Below are positions 15,301 to 28,233 of a stretch of 64,000 nucleotides of DNA, piece by piece. The notes below the pieces were generated by a model that worked only from the letters and a program-made list of their open reading frames with translations, did not search any database and was not told the DNA's origin. Both the position numbers and the translations under genes were made by a program. The stretch is taken from contig OZ020516.1 of assembly GCA_963971425.1 (NCBI GenBank), forward strand, positions 124,001 to 188,000. The letters are read 5' to 3'. The number at the start of each line of letters is the position of its first letter. The stretch's first letter is position 1. The DNA comes from Bryoerythrophyllum caledonicum (taxonomy: Eukaryota > Streptophyta > Bryopsida > Pottiales > Pottiaceae).

Positions 15301-16325
15301 TTACAATTCATGAACACCTCTTGGCCTTGGAGTGACTTGGCTTAAACGCTGTTTGAGAAGGGCCCAAAAATGTTCCATTAGATTCAAGTCTGGAGATTGA
15401 GTTCCTTCAGATTTATAAAGCAATCATTGAAATTTTTGTAATTGTAGACATAGTTGTTGATTGGACAATAAAAGAGATAGTTGTTGATTTGACAATGAAA
15501 GCAATCATTGTAATTTCTGTAATTGTAGACAGAAAGAGATTGAGCTCCTTCCGAAATGGCTGTGAAGAGAGCCAAAACTGAACACTTTTTGCCGTATGTT
15601 TGGAATCATTATCATGTTGAAAAACCACCTTAGTAGGATCTAAGTTGTAATTCTATATGGTACTTTGCAAGTAGATTTCTAAATTTTTTTGTACAACTAT
15701 TGCTCCATTCTACCTTCAATTTGATACCAAGCACCCGACCCAAAAGCACTCATACAACCCCAACTCATGATTGAACCACCACCACATTTGACGTTTTGAC
15801 TAACATATGTAGGTCCAAGTCGTTCTCCTTCTCTCAACCAACACCAAGATCTACCATCTAAGATGATTAGGTCAATCTTTGTCTCATCACTAAGAATAAC
15901 CCGTCTCCAATCATCAACGGTCCAATTTTTGTATTTATGAGCAAAACTCAACCTTGCAAGAACATGTCTTTTGGCAAGTAGAGGCTTCTTTTGTTGCACA
16001 CAAGCACCGAAACGAGCTTCTCTCAAAGCATGCCTCAAGGTGATGTCTGAGAAGTGTTCAGCTGTTTTTTTTTTAAGTTGTTTAGCAATTGCACTTGCCG
16101 TTTTGAGATGACCAGTAGTGACAAGGTGCACACCAAGTCACTTCTCTAGCTCTCCTAAAACCTTAGGACGTCCTCTTTGCTTTTCTATTTCACCACTAAT
16201 CTCCCTCCTCAAATGAACTACTAAGACTGACTCATTCCAAGTGAGTCTGCAACTTTTCTTCTAGAAACACCACTCCTAAATTGCGCTAATGCTTGGTGCT
16301 TCAATGATTCACACAACTGAGGCAT
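15301..16325 (-). pseudogene. Tc1-like transposase (DD34E), broken
   Basis: From an ATG at 16323-16325 the first helix-turn-helix is readable (LCESLKHQALAQFRSGVSRR), then a stop near 16225. The linker with a GRPK-type motif follows in another frame. The catalytic core is readable in pieces: WRRVILSDETK (first Asp codon 15886-15888), GGGSIMSWGCMSAFG, FQHDNDSKHTA (second Asp codon 15611-15613) and SPDLNLMEHFW (Glu codon 15373-15375), ending at TAA 15301-15303. All three catalytic acids survive, but frames are broken and about 143 bp of extra DNA separates the second Asp from the Glu. Confidence 0.88.
15394..15551. other. 143-bp insertion inside the transposase, flanked by a 15-bp repeat
   Basis: AGATTGAG(T/C)TCCTTC occurs at 15394-15408 and 15537-15551. 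The DNA between them includes a roughly 30-bp segment (around 15412-15442) that is the exact reverse complement of the element's own left non-coding part near 15003-15035, a second imperfect copy of it about 82 bp on, and a TTGTTGATTTGAC block that is inverted relative to about 15125-15140. Confidence 0.75.
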
Positions 16326-16652
16326 AGAGATACAATTGACAAATCAACTCACTATAGATAGTACACAACAAGAGCAACGCAACAAACAAAAAACGCCCTC
16401 AAATCTTGCAACAAGGAGTGCACAATGAAATTTCGAAATTCAACAAGAAGAAGCAACCGAAACTGAGTACGCACGTCTGTGCTTCTACATCACTTTTTTC
16501 AGAAACCCTACCTCAAATGATAATGAGATTTTTCTTCCACGTAGAGGACTGGATGAATACACACAATGAAAAAGTAATTCTATCAATCGACTTATGTGTC
16601 AGTTGGAAGGATCAATGAACTATGAGTGTGTACTCGGTTCTGTTTCACTGTA

Positions 16653-17032
16653 AGTACAATCTTTATCGTGGTCCTATTCTCATGGAGCGAATACACTTCA
16701 TATCAATAACTTCTCATGAATTAAAAAACTCTGACGTCTTTGTGAATCACACCACATGAACCAAAGTGATCCCCAAGGCCTCCATAATCGACGCATAACA
16801 GCACATCGTTTCAAATGCCGGAACAAATCCCGTACCGCCATCCAGACCCACCCATGCTTGAGAGAAAATGGGAATGCGATTCAGATTCGACTATTGACAT
16901 AATTCAGAAATAACGTCCCAATGCACATGGGGGAATACGTTTCCACATTCCAACGGATCCCAGGTCCTGTTACCACCCACCCACCCATCAAAGACACGCA
17001 CTGCGCATCACATCCTGCAGCCAGCTCGCCGC
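16653..17032. other. Downstream flank of the MATH/TRAF-like gene
   Basis: 380 bp between the right end of the Tc1 element and the stop codon of the host gene; presumably includes its 3' UTR and poly(A) region. No clear polyadenylation signal or other gene recognised. Confidence 0.35.
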
Positions 17033-20000
17033 CTACGGCTGCTGGGCAGGAGCGTACACCGAGTAACCGTTGTGGCCTAGGGAGAACCCTGAGCAGTCCT
17101 GCATGGAGACGTGGTGGCTCTGCACCAGAGGGTACCCCATGTGCGCCTCCAGACCGTTTCGAACATTGTTTGCGGTGGGTATTCCGGCGCTCGCCATGGG
17201 CCAATAGTGGGACGCCAAGCTCTCCAAGTGTCCGCTGTGCTGGTTCTGCAGCCTCCCCAGACCGTGGTGCGAAAACGCAACAGACATGCGCCTGCTGTCC
17301 CGCATGCTCGTCGACTCCACGTCGTGCAGGTGCATCCGCTCCCCGTCCGACGTCCGCCCCCTCTCGCTCCCGTCCCCACTCCCGCCGTCCCCGCGCAGCG
17401 GCCCGTACTGGCTGTGCTTTGCCATCCCCGAGTGCAGCCCGCCGACATGCCGGTTCGAAAATTGAGCCGACCCCGGCTGCTGTAACATGGCACTTAGTGC
17501 CAGCCCGAAGCATCCCTGATCGTCCTCCAGCAGATCGTTTATGATGTCCAGGTGCGGGAACTCCTCCCCCATGCCTCCTCCGCCGTTAACCGCCTCCATC
17601 ACCGACATCATCCCGTGCCTGCCCCCGTTCTCCCACACCAGGCTCGGATGGACCGGCCGAGGATGGGCTTGCTGCCCGTGAGGCTCCTGCCGTGACAGGC
17701 TCTCCTGGAACACCATGCTCTCCTGCAGATTCCGCTGCTCCGCAGCCTCCTGCAACGTCTGCAACTGCGTCCGGGCATGGCCCTCGTTCGCCAGTCCCTG
17801 TGCTTGCTCCTGCTCTTCATGCCGCTGATGCAGTACTTCCGAAGTCACAGTCCCGAACGTGATCCCCTCCGGCGATCGTCTCCCACCCCCATCTCCCTGG
17901 CTGCTGGCCTCTTGCGCACCCAAGCTGCTTGACGACGCTTCTCCGCCACCCTGCGAGACCACGCCACCATGTGACAACGCTGCCGAGCTCGACACTGACC
18001 AGCCCGCTTCTGATCTCCCATTCCGACTCGCCGCCGCCGCGCCTCCCAACCGCAACTTCGACGGTGTCAACGGAGGAGAACATGACGACGACGTCGGTGC
18101 ATTCGAATATGCCGCTCCACCACTCACCTGGCTCGAACTGCTCGAGAATGTCGCTGCTCCCGACATCGGCCCTGCCACTCCGCCGGGCACGTTCCCAAAG
18201 CTTGCCCCCGGATACGACATCTGACCCACTGACCCCTTCATCTTCCCCGCAGCCGCGTTCCTGTACGACGGCGTCACTGGAGGGCTCACATGCGAGTTCC
18301 CGTTGCTCTGCACTCCCACCGACAGTTCGCCTCCCATCACCAATCGCCCTGCCGCACTCAGTGACCGCGACAGTGGACCTTGCCCGAGCGGATTCAAACC
18401 AACGTTGCTCGCACGCTGTGACGCCACCAGACAGGGTGCGCTCGTCGGTCGTGTGACCCCGCTCGGACCTGCAGATAGCGTCGCAGAGTAGCTTGCGTTC
18501 ATCTCCTCCACCCCGTAGCTAATGCTTGCACCTCCAGATGACAGTGGAGGCATCCCTATGCGAGGCGGCCGAGACCCCTCCACACTGCGGCTCTTCACTC
18601 CGGCGGTGCCTGATGGGGCCGATGCTTTTGCGGGACCCCCATCCGCCTTTCCATGGCTACCGCTTCCGCCACCATTGGCACCGTTGCTGCCACCACCCCC
18701 AACACCGCTCACGTTCCCGTTCAATCCTGATGCGTGCCCATTCGTCTGACTCGTCCCCTTGCTTGCTCTCGACTGCACGCTGCTCGCTTTCTCCCCATCC
18801 AGGTTGCTCACTCCCTCCGACCCCACCGCTCCCGAAAACTCAAGCATGTTATCATCCGCTGACGACAAGCTCAGCCCACCCAAGTCGCCACACCTCGATC
18901 CACCACCGCCTTCCTCCGACGCGCCATGATGACGACATGGCCGGTCCAGTCCCATTTGATGCTGGAAGAGACTCACCTGCTCCTGCAGCATTACCACTTC
19001 CTCATCCTGCGCAACCACACCAAACCAACCACCGCGTCAGACAATTCCACATCACATATCACCTCCTGCAACGCAGATTTCACGCTCTCGTCACCCAAAT
19101 CGCCGCCCATAAGCAAACGGTATCCTCCAACCCAAACATCCCCTCCCCCCCCCCCACCTTCTCAGTAAGCCGTTGCTCGAGCCATTGAACTCGCTCCCGA
19201 AGCGACATAATCACGGTCTCTGTATCCACTCCAGCCGAGCTGCAGCAGCTGCTGCTCGCTTCACCAGTTCCGCTCGGGTCCACACCGGTTGCACGCATGA
19301 TTGTGCCTTCCGCTTCCAGAAATCGTCCATCGTGCTCGTAGCCATCGCTCTCTCCTCTGCTCCTACCCCTGTACAACACGCAACCACCCGGAAATTGGAA
19401 CCCAATACCAATACTGCTCAGTAAAAGACATCTGCGGGGCCCAGCGCCACAAGCAGGCCCCAGCTACCACATTCCAAATGCTTCTCCTATCTCAACCGCC
19501 CTCACAGGGTGAACCCCACAATCAGCATGTGCGACCACTGATCCTGACTACCAGAATTCAGGAATCTCAGCTCTCACCGGCTCAGCGCTGTGTGATTCTG
19601 TTCGGGCAAGCTTGCCGGCACGCCGTTCGATCCGTTCATCGACGGCCTCACTGACGGTAGGGAGTCCGACGAGCATGTAGACGAGCTGTCGTCCAATGCA
19701 GATGCTTGGTTCTTCCTCCCCGCCCTGCCGTTACGTGTCGACCCGTCCGCCAGGACCGTCCCGCTGAACCCGGCAGCGTCCATGCTACTCTGCCCGTACA
19801 ACACGTCTCTCTCCCAGCTTGTCCGATCCACATAGCCATCCTCTGCAGCGGGTCCCAGGTTGCCCACCACGTCGTCCACTGCATCTACGCAGCTCAGTTC
19901 ATCATCTTCCTCTCCGCCCTCTGCCAAAGCCAGAGAAGTCACCTCCCTTTCTTTCGACACCTGATTGTTTAGCCTAGCCGACTCCGACTGCCATTGCCGG

Positions 20001-23000
20001 TTCTCCTGCTCCACCCGCACGCGCTTATCTTCCGCTTCTTTGTCTCTGTCCTTTCGATCTTTCCTCCTCTGCTTCGCCTACACGTCACACTCTCCACTTA
20101 GTGATGTCACCTCAACCAATGCCAACCTCATTGCCACAAGGAACGACCAACAGGCCTAAGCTGTGGACTGCCCCACTAGCATTGTCACCCAGGCATGGCA
20201 TCAGTCCTCCAACTCCGAACACTCTTCAAAAACTCCATGGACGACTGGGACCCTCGACGGCCACGCAATCGCCACTTCGTCATGGCCATACATGTCAGAC
20301 GAGAGGCAACTGCTGCTGCTATGAAAACCCCAAGAACAAGGAGGACTCGCACACAGGTCCGGGCACACAAAACGACTACACCTGCTCGCTGTTGAAATAC
20401 CCAGCTCAGAAACCGCACATTAAAACAGCACACTCTCTTCCCAGACATCATCAACGCAACCTGCTCGCACCAATCTCACCTGCTTCTTCTTTGACCGCTT
20501 CTCTTTCTCAGCCGCTTCCCGTTTCGCTCGAAGCTCGGTTTCGGCTAGCCCTGCAGCCTCCTCTTCACGAATCAGCTCCTCTTGCCTCTTCAGTGCAACT
20601 GCTTCCCTGTAAGCCACCTCTACACGATTGCTGCACCCCACAAAACCACCAATTACTACCAGCCCACTATGCTTTCAATCCGTATCACTCCGCCGCTTCT
20701 GTTATTCAAACTCCACTCTTCCGCGAACCACTCATGCCAGCGAGCTGGAAAGTTTTCACGTCCCACAGACCCGGCCTCATTCACCCGTACTCAAAATATT
20801 CGGCATACCGAGCCTGAGAGGTCCGGGGGTTTATCCAGGGGAACACATATGGGAGGAGACGGATACAGTTATAAAATATCAAGGGACTTAGATACATAAC
20901 CCACTTTCACATCAATTCTCTACCACAGACACGTCACAATGGAGCAAGGCAAGGGCGTCGCATTTACTTCTAGAGAATCGTTGACTACATATTCTTAATT
21001 ACACCCTCCTACACCGCCCTTCACCCACACTATAGCATCTACAGACTGCACGCCAAACGCTACGACAACGCCCGGAGCGTGCCCCCAAATCTAGCGTCAA
21101 AGAAACTCTCACGCATAATGTCAAAAAAAAGACCCCTCAGATTTCCAGCTGGAGGTCCGGCAGGGGTCCTTTGCAAACCCTGCATGAGTTAGAATATGGG
21201 AAGACCCCTTCCACATTCTTTGCGACTGTGAGTTTCATCGTTCTCATTCCTCTACTTCCACAAGATCAAAGAAAACAGCGTCTACATTCTCCTCAAACAA
21301 TCAAACAGTCCACCTTCTGTAGCGGTGACCGCATAGTCGTCAGAACATGCAATATTATAAAACACACACAACTCCACTGGATCCACACCACTGACGACTG
21401 TATGTGCGCCGCAATCACATCAACACCAGGTTTAGAAATCACGTACGTGTACAGATGAGACAGGACGAACATTTCCACCGTTCGCCTCCCCAGTTCCGTC
21501 AACCGCCGCTCATCGCGCTCCACCGAGTCTTTACCAAAATCGTCACCAGAACTCCCATCCTGCAACTGCACACGCTCCCCACATTAGCCTTCCACTGGCG
21601 CCCCCACACGGACACAAGAGGCACTCCCAGACTAACCCCGCATGCTAACACCATGCCACCACGCTACTCAACCTCACACTCCACCACTCTACAGACCTTC
21701 GTTCGGTTCTGTGGGCCCTTGTCATCCTTGTATGCCGGTAACGTTTCCGACACCACCCGCTCCAGCAACAGCAACACATCGCCCGCCAGAACGAAAGCAT
21801 CCTTGTCCACCCACACTATCGGGTTGATCGACTCTTCCATCTCCACCCCATTGATCTTCCCCTTCTTGTTCCGGCTCAGATAATCCAGCGCTTTACAACC
21901 GCTATACAGTGCGTCCATCACCAGCGTCGATGTCACCTCCTTCTCGTTGAAGAACCGCTTCACCACAGCCTTCAAGATCACATCCGTCTTCTCCCGTGCC
22001 AGCCGCCGACACGTCCCCTCTTCAACGGCTGACCAAAAAGCTTGAAAGCTGCATCCACACCCCCAGGTTTCACCTCACCACATCAGCTGCCTATTCGCTG
22101 CTCCCTGATAAACACACTCTCGCCCAACAAGCACTCAGAAACGCTGTCCTTCACTCATTTCTCTACACAACATGCAATTCCTTCACCCCACACTCCCAAC
22201 ACCCTTCCTCGCCCGCACAACGTCGTTACCTGTTCCATCGAGCCGTGTCCTCCATCAGCTTCCCCAGCTTCTCCCTCTTCTCTTCCACGAACCGTCGGCA
22301 GATCCCTTCCACATTCGTCAAATATACTCGGACCAGCTCCCTCCGATACTGGCAATCTAGGCACCGGAACGGCCGGTGGGGATTCTCTCTGCAAGACAAA
22401 CGCACATCCAACTGTCAGCATCTACCACATCTGCCCCCCACTTGCACCATCCACATTCTTCCACTACGACCCGATTCTTCCACTGCGACCCGATTCCACA
22501 CCCCATTCGCCGCCCTTCAACTCCTGTGCTGGTTCTCCACTAAACACCTCACATCGCCTACACGCCCAAACCATCAAAGCCTAGGGAAATGCGAAATAGC
22601 GGAATTGCACCACACCTGATGACCTGTACTTGAGCCTTTATAACCAGAGTATCCGAGACCGTGAACCCGTCCAGCACTTTCGACAGCTCCATGAACTTCT
22701 TCCACCCCCAATCGTGCTCTTTCTTGCAAAACCGGTGTAACGTGTCTGGAATCCTCCACATCACACACACGGAGGAATGCAACTCAGCGGCAAACCATCA
22801 CAAAGGCACCACCTAACTCTCCTGCGCTCTCAGACCACTCTCGAGAGACGTGCCCAACACCGGGGTCTAGTGTACCAAACGCCACCTCCACCGTCTGGAT
22901 AGGCCTCTCGCAGCTACAAACATGTCTCGTATATCTCAACCCCAAACACCGCATCTGAGGAATTCGTAACCAACAACCTAATACCATCACGGTCATCTGT

Positions 23001-25061
23001 TTCCCAAGACAGAGCTAAAGCAACAAATGGACATTACCGGAGTACTTCGATTTCTTCGGGTCCTTGTTCACCACAGCGATTGTGAATTGCGCAAAGTGGC
23101 TCCAGCCTGCATTTCCATCCCAACTTTAAAGCGACACTACAACACGGTAATCCACGGGGCCCTATAATCTCCACAACAAACATGTGGAATCGTCACGTCC
23201 AAGAAGCAGTGCTCCAATGAGATCACTGCTACCTAACAGTTTCCAAAATCGTGAGTCAGGATCAATGGCCATACCAGGGAGGAGCTTGTCGTAGTCTGCA
23301 ACGCACAGAAAGAGAGAAAGATGGTTGCATACATCGCATCCCTGAGGATACACCAGAATGTACCTGCAAGAATTTGACCACCACTCATCGTCGTTAACAA
23401 CGATCCCCGCCTACCATCATCATCGAATCCCCTGTTTTTGCTCTTTAAACTCTCGAAATGGTAAAGACATACTCTTGATGGAAGTACATCGTCGGTCATA
23501 AAACCGAAGCTCACCCAGCAGCACTCACTAAACACTCCCATCAAGGTCGAGAGAAACTCGGAATCTACAAAATGACCATCTATATCCAAACCACGCTGAC
23601 CCATGACTGCTTCATAACCTTTTGCCAGAATCGCTCAGCCACGATGCGGAGTCCATTATAATCAAACGTAGACTCCTGTACCTAATTGCCCACTACTCTC
23701 TCACAAGCCTTTTTCGCACCACTACTGTCCAGCCAAGGCAAAGCTGATAACTACGGATCGCAAGCGCTAAAATTCCACAAAAACCGTCCACTAACCACAA
23801 AGGCCTATCGAATATAGCAAACGATCACATGCATAGGGAGTTAAACAAATTCCTAAACCTCACACCACTCTGCTCATTCCGTAAATTCTCCGCTAATCAC
23901 AACGAGCCAGAGGGACAGGAACCTCACCACTTATAGCCACCAACTTCGAAGACGTTGCTACGCAACTCTCGCTTGCTGATCTCTGAGAAATTCTCTATCT
24001 TCCATGTAAACTTGCCATACAGATCCGTGGGTTTCGGCCCTGAAATTTTACATACGGCTGTTCAGGTCAGACCAATACCCTTCACAATCCACCTAACTCA
24101 TCACATGCAATCCCGGAGACTGTGATCTGCGACGCCCTCCAATCCAGAACAGAAGTGGAGTGAATGGAGCACATGGTAGCCTCAACCATCTCAACAGAAA
24201 CCACAAAACTGCCATGCCACAGGAAAGACCCAAGAATTGTTTCCTAAGTCTCCATAGGTGTACAAAAATTGGTTTCTAAACTCGCAATTCATCACGTTCT
24301 CGCCAGGTCGAGGAAACCTGAACTCCAACAAGAGCCGGTAAGCACTGGAAGTAGGCTAACCCCAGTGATTGGCAGCACAAGGCTCACAACCGAAACCTCA
24401 TCCCTCATGGACGTGGCTACAACCAACTCCAATAACAAACAAAAACACACACACAAAAGAGAGGAAGCAACACTCCAGTACCAGCAACTACTGCTGGCAT
24501 AGGAATAACGCGCACAGTGAGCTTCACTCCGAAGTACCTCTATCTTGACCCGAGTAATAAAGAAGCAAGTTTTTACTCGTTCAAGATATTTCCTCAAGCA
24601 ATTTTCACGGGTAACGGGACAACTTTCATCATTGTGTCTTAATTAGCGAGCCAGATCCCACGACCACATGAACCGCATTCCATGTAGTATCGCAGAGTGT
24701 GAGGTTCAGCGATAATTCCCCGGAACCAGTGCGAGAGAAAAAATGTAATCGTACATCACGAGGCAATGTGCCATGGTCCCTCAAACCCTAGACCTAAGCA
24801 TGCCCCATTCAACCTCCATCGCCGCGCCCTAACCAACAACACTCAAGCATGGCTGCGGAAGATACCAGCCACGCACGAAGAATTGGAATCTTCGTCCTCA
24901 TCGGTGTCCCAGTACGCCGGCGACGTCGACGGCAGCGACGGCTCCAGCTGCTCCCCTCGCGAGCGCCACTCCGGGGCGACCAAATCCGACATCGGGTACA
25001 GCAGCTTCGACGACACCGCGGCCTCTGAATGCAAGCCCTCGCCTCTCGAATGTCCTGCCAT
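17033..25061 (-). CDS. MATH domain TRAF-like protein, MUSE13/MUSE14 (TRAF1a/b) homologue
   Basis: Twelve exons, minus strand: 24866-25061, 23928-24039, 23275-23363, 23038-23106, 22616-22745, 22230-22388, 21697-22048, 21447-21559, 20480-20630, 19578-20077, 19158-19368, 17033-19006. Every junction is GT-AG, all phases agree, and the sum is 4056 nt (1351 residues plus stop). Recognised blocks in order: STSPAYWDTDEDED (exon 1); MATH domain over exons 2-5 (GKFTWKIENFSEISKREL, YPQGCDVCNHLSLFLCVA, KKEHDWGWKKFMELSKVLDG); CLDCQYRRELVRVYLTNVE and RREKLGKLMEDTARW-type helix; REKTDVILKAVVKRFF; RDERRLTELGRRTVEMFVL; VEVAYREAVALKRQEELIRE, a charged coiled coil; DDSSSTCSSDSLPSV; then a Gly/Ser-rich tail with LSRSLSAAGRLV, SYRNAAAGK and EFPHLDIINDLLEDD. 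In Arabidopsis these proteins help SCF-type turnover of NLR immune receptors and act in autophagy. This protein is longer than the roughly 1050-1070 residues I recall, mainly through the tail. A consensus donor at 18975-18976 inside exon 12 leaves room for one extra intron. Role in this organism is inferred. Confidence 0.93.
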
Positions 25062-25498
25062 CGCTCCCTCTCGCGCGGACCCGCTCAACCAACTACACCC
25101 TGGCCCGCACCTCCCCCGCCATTGTGCGCCACAATTCAGCCCCGCACCTCCTCAAACCCTAGTCTCGAGGATGATACCTCCAACCCGGCCCTCCAGCCCG
25201 GTGCAGGTGCGATTGGGGGCTGCAAGCGAGAGTGGCAGCGAGCGACAAAGAACGGCCATAGCTCTCCCTGCCCACCTCCGCCCTCCGCCTCCGCACCTAC
25301 ATAAAATACACCGTTCCTCTCTCCCGGCAACAGCACCCCAGACAGACCCCGTTTCCTTGGATGATATCTAGGGGATGCTAGTACAGTAGTCTCATACCAA
25401 TGCCATACTCGGTGACTGGGGAACCGGTTGTCATGGACAAATAAAACAACGTTGTAATCCTGTGAAGGCTGCACTAGGCACATGCACATAGATTCTAA
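25062..25498 (-). promoter_or_regulatory. 5' flank of the MATH/TRAF-like gene
   Basis: About 440 bp between the start ATG and the Harbinger-like element. A TATTTTA box-like run is present on the minus strand at 25302-25308, roughly 240 bp before the ATG. Promoter position is a guess from spacing; the upstream part of any native promoter has been pushed away by the insertion. Confidence 0.25.
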
Positions 25499-27646
25499 GG
25501 CCCGTTTTACACTATGGTGGAGAACTTTACCGGCCGGTCAAGAAGTCTCGGCCAAGACATGGTTATTTGAGGAGAGCGGTGGATGTTGGACAAGACACAA
25601 AAAGAATAAAGTAATGCATGAAGAAGTCTTGACTAGTTAGCTCACTAAACATTGCATTCAGTGTCGTCTAAACAAAAATCCGAACCCTTACACTAAATGA
25701 AAGAATCACAATTAGTGTAATGACACAACATTACACTAAATGTGAAACATTACACTGTATGTGAATGGCAGTAAAAATGGGTTTCTTTTTTTACTTGTGC
25801 ACAATTAGTGTATAAAAAAACTTGCCGCAGTTAATGAAAAACAACATTATTCAAAGGAGCATAAGTCACTCAAAAAGGATCGGAATTACAGCCATGAGAT
25901 GTTTTTTGATATCTACATTTTCATGAGATGTCAGAAAACATCTCATATGTTTAATTTGAAGTAAATCTGAGTAAGTTATGGGCATTCAAAGATTTATAGG
26001 TAGGATTTCAATGAAGAGAATAAAGGCATGACGGCCGGTAGGCAATTGATTGGGAGTAGGGAGAGGTGGGAAATAAGAAAAGTCAACATAGAGAATAAAG
26101 ACATGACGGCTAGTAGGCGGTTGATTGAGGCATCATTAATGATGTTCGCCGCTAACACTAATTGTGAACTTGTTCGCAAATAGTGTAGTAGGGTAATTAC
26201 ACTATTTGTGTGACTACACTTAATGCGATGATTAGTGTAGTGTAAACACCCAACAGTGAAGTCCACCGGCCAACTTCATAAGGTGAAGACCACCGGTGAA
26301 TTTCACCACCGAAAATTTTTATGCTAGCCAATGGAAACCACAATTTCTAATGGTCCCCATGGACATATCATATACATTATGGGCTCCGTTAAACTACAAA
26401 AATTTATATCTTTTGCATCAAATGGTCAATTGTAGTAACAGTTGTTGGGAAAAACCTACTTGTCTAGTTTGTGTGGTAAAAATATCACATGAATACAATA
26501 TACATGTTGGTAGCACAGACAACCATGTTATAATTGATCTATTTAAAACCTTTTAATTCTTTGCTTGCTTTTTCTTCAATTACCACATAAGGCTTGTTGA
26601 TGTTGACATTAGTTTAGGTAACAACACATCTATGTGCTTACTGTAGGTTGTACTTTATAATTTTTATGCTACAAAAAAAAATCAATTTGGTTGTTCAAAA
26701 TTTATTTACCAAAAGTACATCAGGAAAATAAAAGACACTTTTGTTCATATGTAAAATACATGAGAGATATATGTTTCTTATGGTCATATAGATTCCATAT
26801 GGGTCATAATTGCATTCCATATCAATATTGACATAAAATTAATATTGTTTCAATCCTTTTTGAGATCATATTGTAAAAAGACGATATGAAGTTGGTGTAC
26901 AATGTTTTCAATACAATAATTATAAAAGTGAAATATGAAAAATAACACATAATTTGAAAAAAATATATTAGTATGAAAGTTTAGGACATTATTTTTTTAT
27001 GTGGACAATAATTGACCCAACTAATAGAAGGGAAATGATTTTTGCACATTGGAAGAGTGAAAAAGAAATCTCAAAATCTCAATTATAGCACGTCTTCAAA
27101 ACTAACTCTGAATTTTTTAAAACTACAAAACTTTTGAGATTTCAATTACAGCACGTCTTCAAAACTAACTCTGAATTTTTTGGCAGAACCTCCTTCCACT
27201 AAAATGCATGTAACTCATTCAGTACTAATTGAACTCACTTGAAATTTGCACCACATTATGTAGACAAAAATTCGCAACTTACCCATCAATTTTTTTTCAA
27301 AATAGACACTCATGGAAGAAGAAGGAATGAAAGGACTTGCAACGGAAGTGCAAATTTGCAGGGGGAAAGAATATTTCAAGTAAGTTCTTTTCCAGTGGTT
27401 TGGTTTCTTGTCCGGGGGGTTGAGGTCGGACAAGAACTAATCCAAAGGAGAGGAATCCTTCAAAAATGTGTTGCCACATAGGCATCCATGTCATTTTTTC
27501 ATCCATGCTTGAAGTTCTTCACCAGTCAAGTCTTGGCCATAGTGTAAACCCAATCTGGTGAAGAACAAATTGTTCTCCAATCATGTTGCTCCATTTCCCT
27601 TGAATTCTGGGCCAATGGAGTTTTACACCATAATGTAAAGCGGGCC
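25499..27646. mobile_element. PIF/Harbinger (Tourist)-like non-autonomous element
   Basis: Left end GGCCCGTTTTACACTATGGTG (25499) and right end, reversed, GGCCCGCTTTACATTATGGTG (27646) form 21-bp inverted ends with two mismatches, flanked by TAA on both sides (25496-25498 and 27647-27649). A TAA/TTA duplication with GGCC-type ends is typical of PIF/Harbinger and Tourist elements. No transposase frame is present inside. The inside is AT-rich; its left third has many ATTAGTGTA/TTACACTAA units in both orientations (about 25690-26250), and a block at 26230-26300 (ending TAGTGTAAACACCC) resembles an inverted copy of the left end, so a nested smaller MITE is possible. Confidence 0.7.
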
Positions 27647-27649
27647 TAA

Positions 27650-28125
27650 GAAAGGCCGTTTGCACCCCAACCCGAGAGCTTAGTCCCCAGGATTTGAACT
27701 CACCAGACTCTACGTACGTGCGTGGCCTCATGGATTATTGGGTTTGCAACCCTATCGTTAATTTACCCCGCTATAAATAATCTTTTCAACTATCTTTTTA
27801 ATCCTCTAATGCCTACAAGGCCCGGGTAGGTTCAATTTTGGTGCTTTTGCTCTTCTAACTCTTTCCACAATGGCCCATTGTCTCTCACATCCTTTGAAAG
27901 CAAATTTTGAGCTCCTCATTGGCTTTCCAATAAATGTCTCCAATCTCCAACCCATGCAGACTACACTGATTTTTGTGAAGTCGGGTTGTGTTCAAATGTA
28001 CCCATTGTGTAAATAAATTTCTACCTTATCTATTACACGCAAAGATTCTCACAGGTTTTCATGGTCCACTTAGGTGTTGAAGAGTTAACTTATTCATGAA
28101 CGGACATCCATACCTACGTTCACAT
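27650..28125. other. Unassigned spacer
   Basis: No gene. The minus strand at about 27655-27770 has a B-box-like GAGTTCAAATCC that could come from a tRNA-derived SINE, but I cannot define an A box, tail or duplications. Confidence 0.3.
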
Positions 28126-28233
28126 GCTGTCGTGTAAAGAAAGATTGATAACAACAACAGATCGAGAGTCCTAACCAACATCAAATAAACGAAAAACATA
28201 CACTAAAACAAGTATACGTAATACACCCTCAAG
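28126..28233. repeat. 108-bp direct repeat (outer copy)
   Basis: GCTGTCGTGTAAAGAAAGAT to CACCCTCAAG; repeated at 28593-28700 with about four differences. The two copies sandwich the left terminal repeat, giving an A-B-A arrangement that is not present at the right end. Confidence 0.85.

Larger units (their letters stand above)
14951..16652 (-). mobile_element. Tc1/mariner-type DNA transposon, inactive
   Basis: Ends are inverted: TACAGTGACAAACAAAACCGAGTACA at 14951 and, read from the right end leftwards, TACAGTGAAACAGAACCGAGTACA from 16652. The outer TA on each side (14951-14952, 16651-16652) is the TA target duplication of the superfamily, giving a body of 14953-16650 (1698 bp). A disrupted Tc1-type transposase lies between the ends on the minus strand. 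Confidence 0.9.

Noticed and set aside
16881-19188. Plus-strand and alternate minus-strand frames over 16881-19188
   Set aside because: GC-rich shadows of the last exons of the MATH/TRAF-like gene.
27655-27770. tRNA gene or tRNA-derived SINE
   Set aside because: Only a B-box-like GAGTTCAAATCC is convincing; no cloverleaf, A box or tail.
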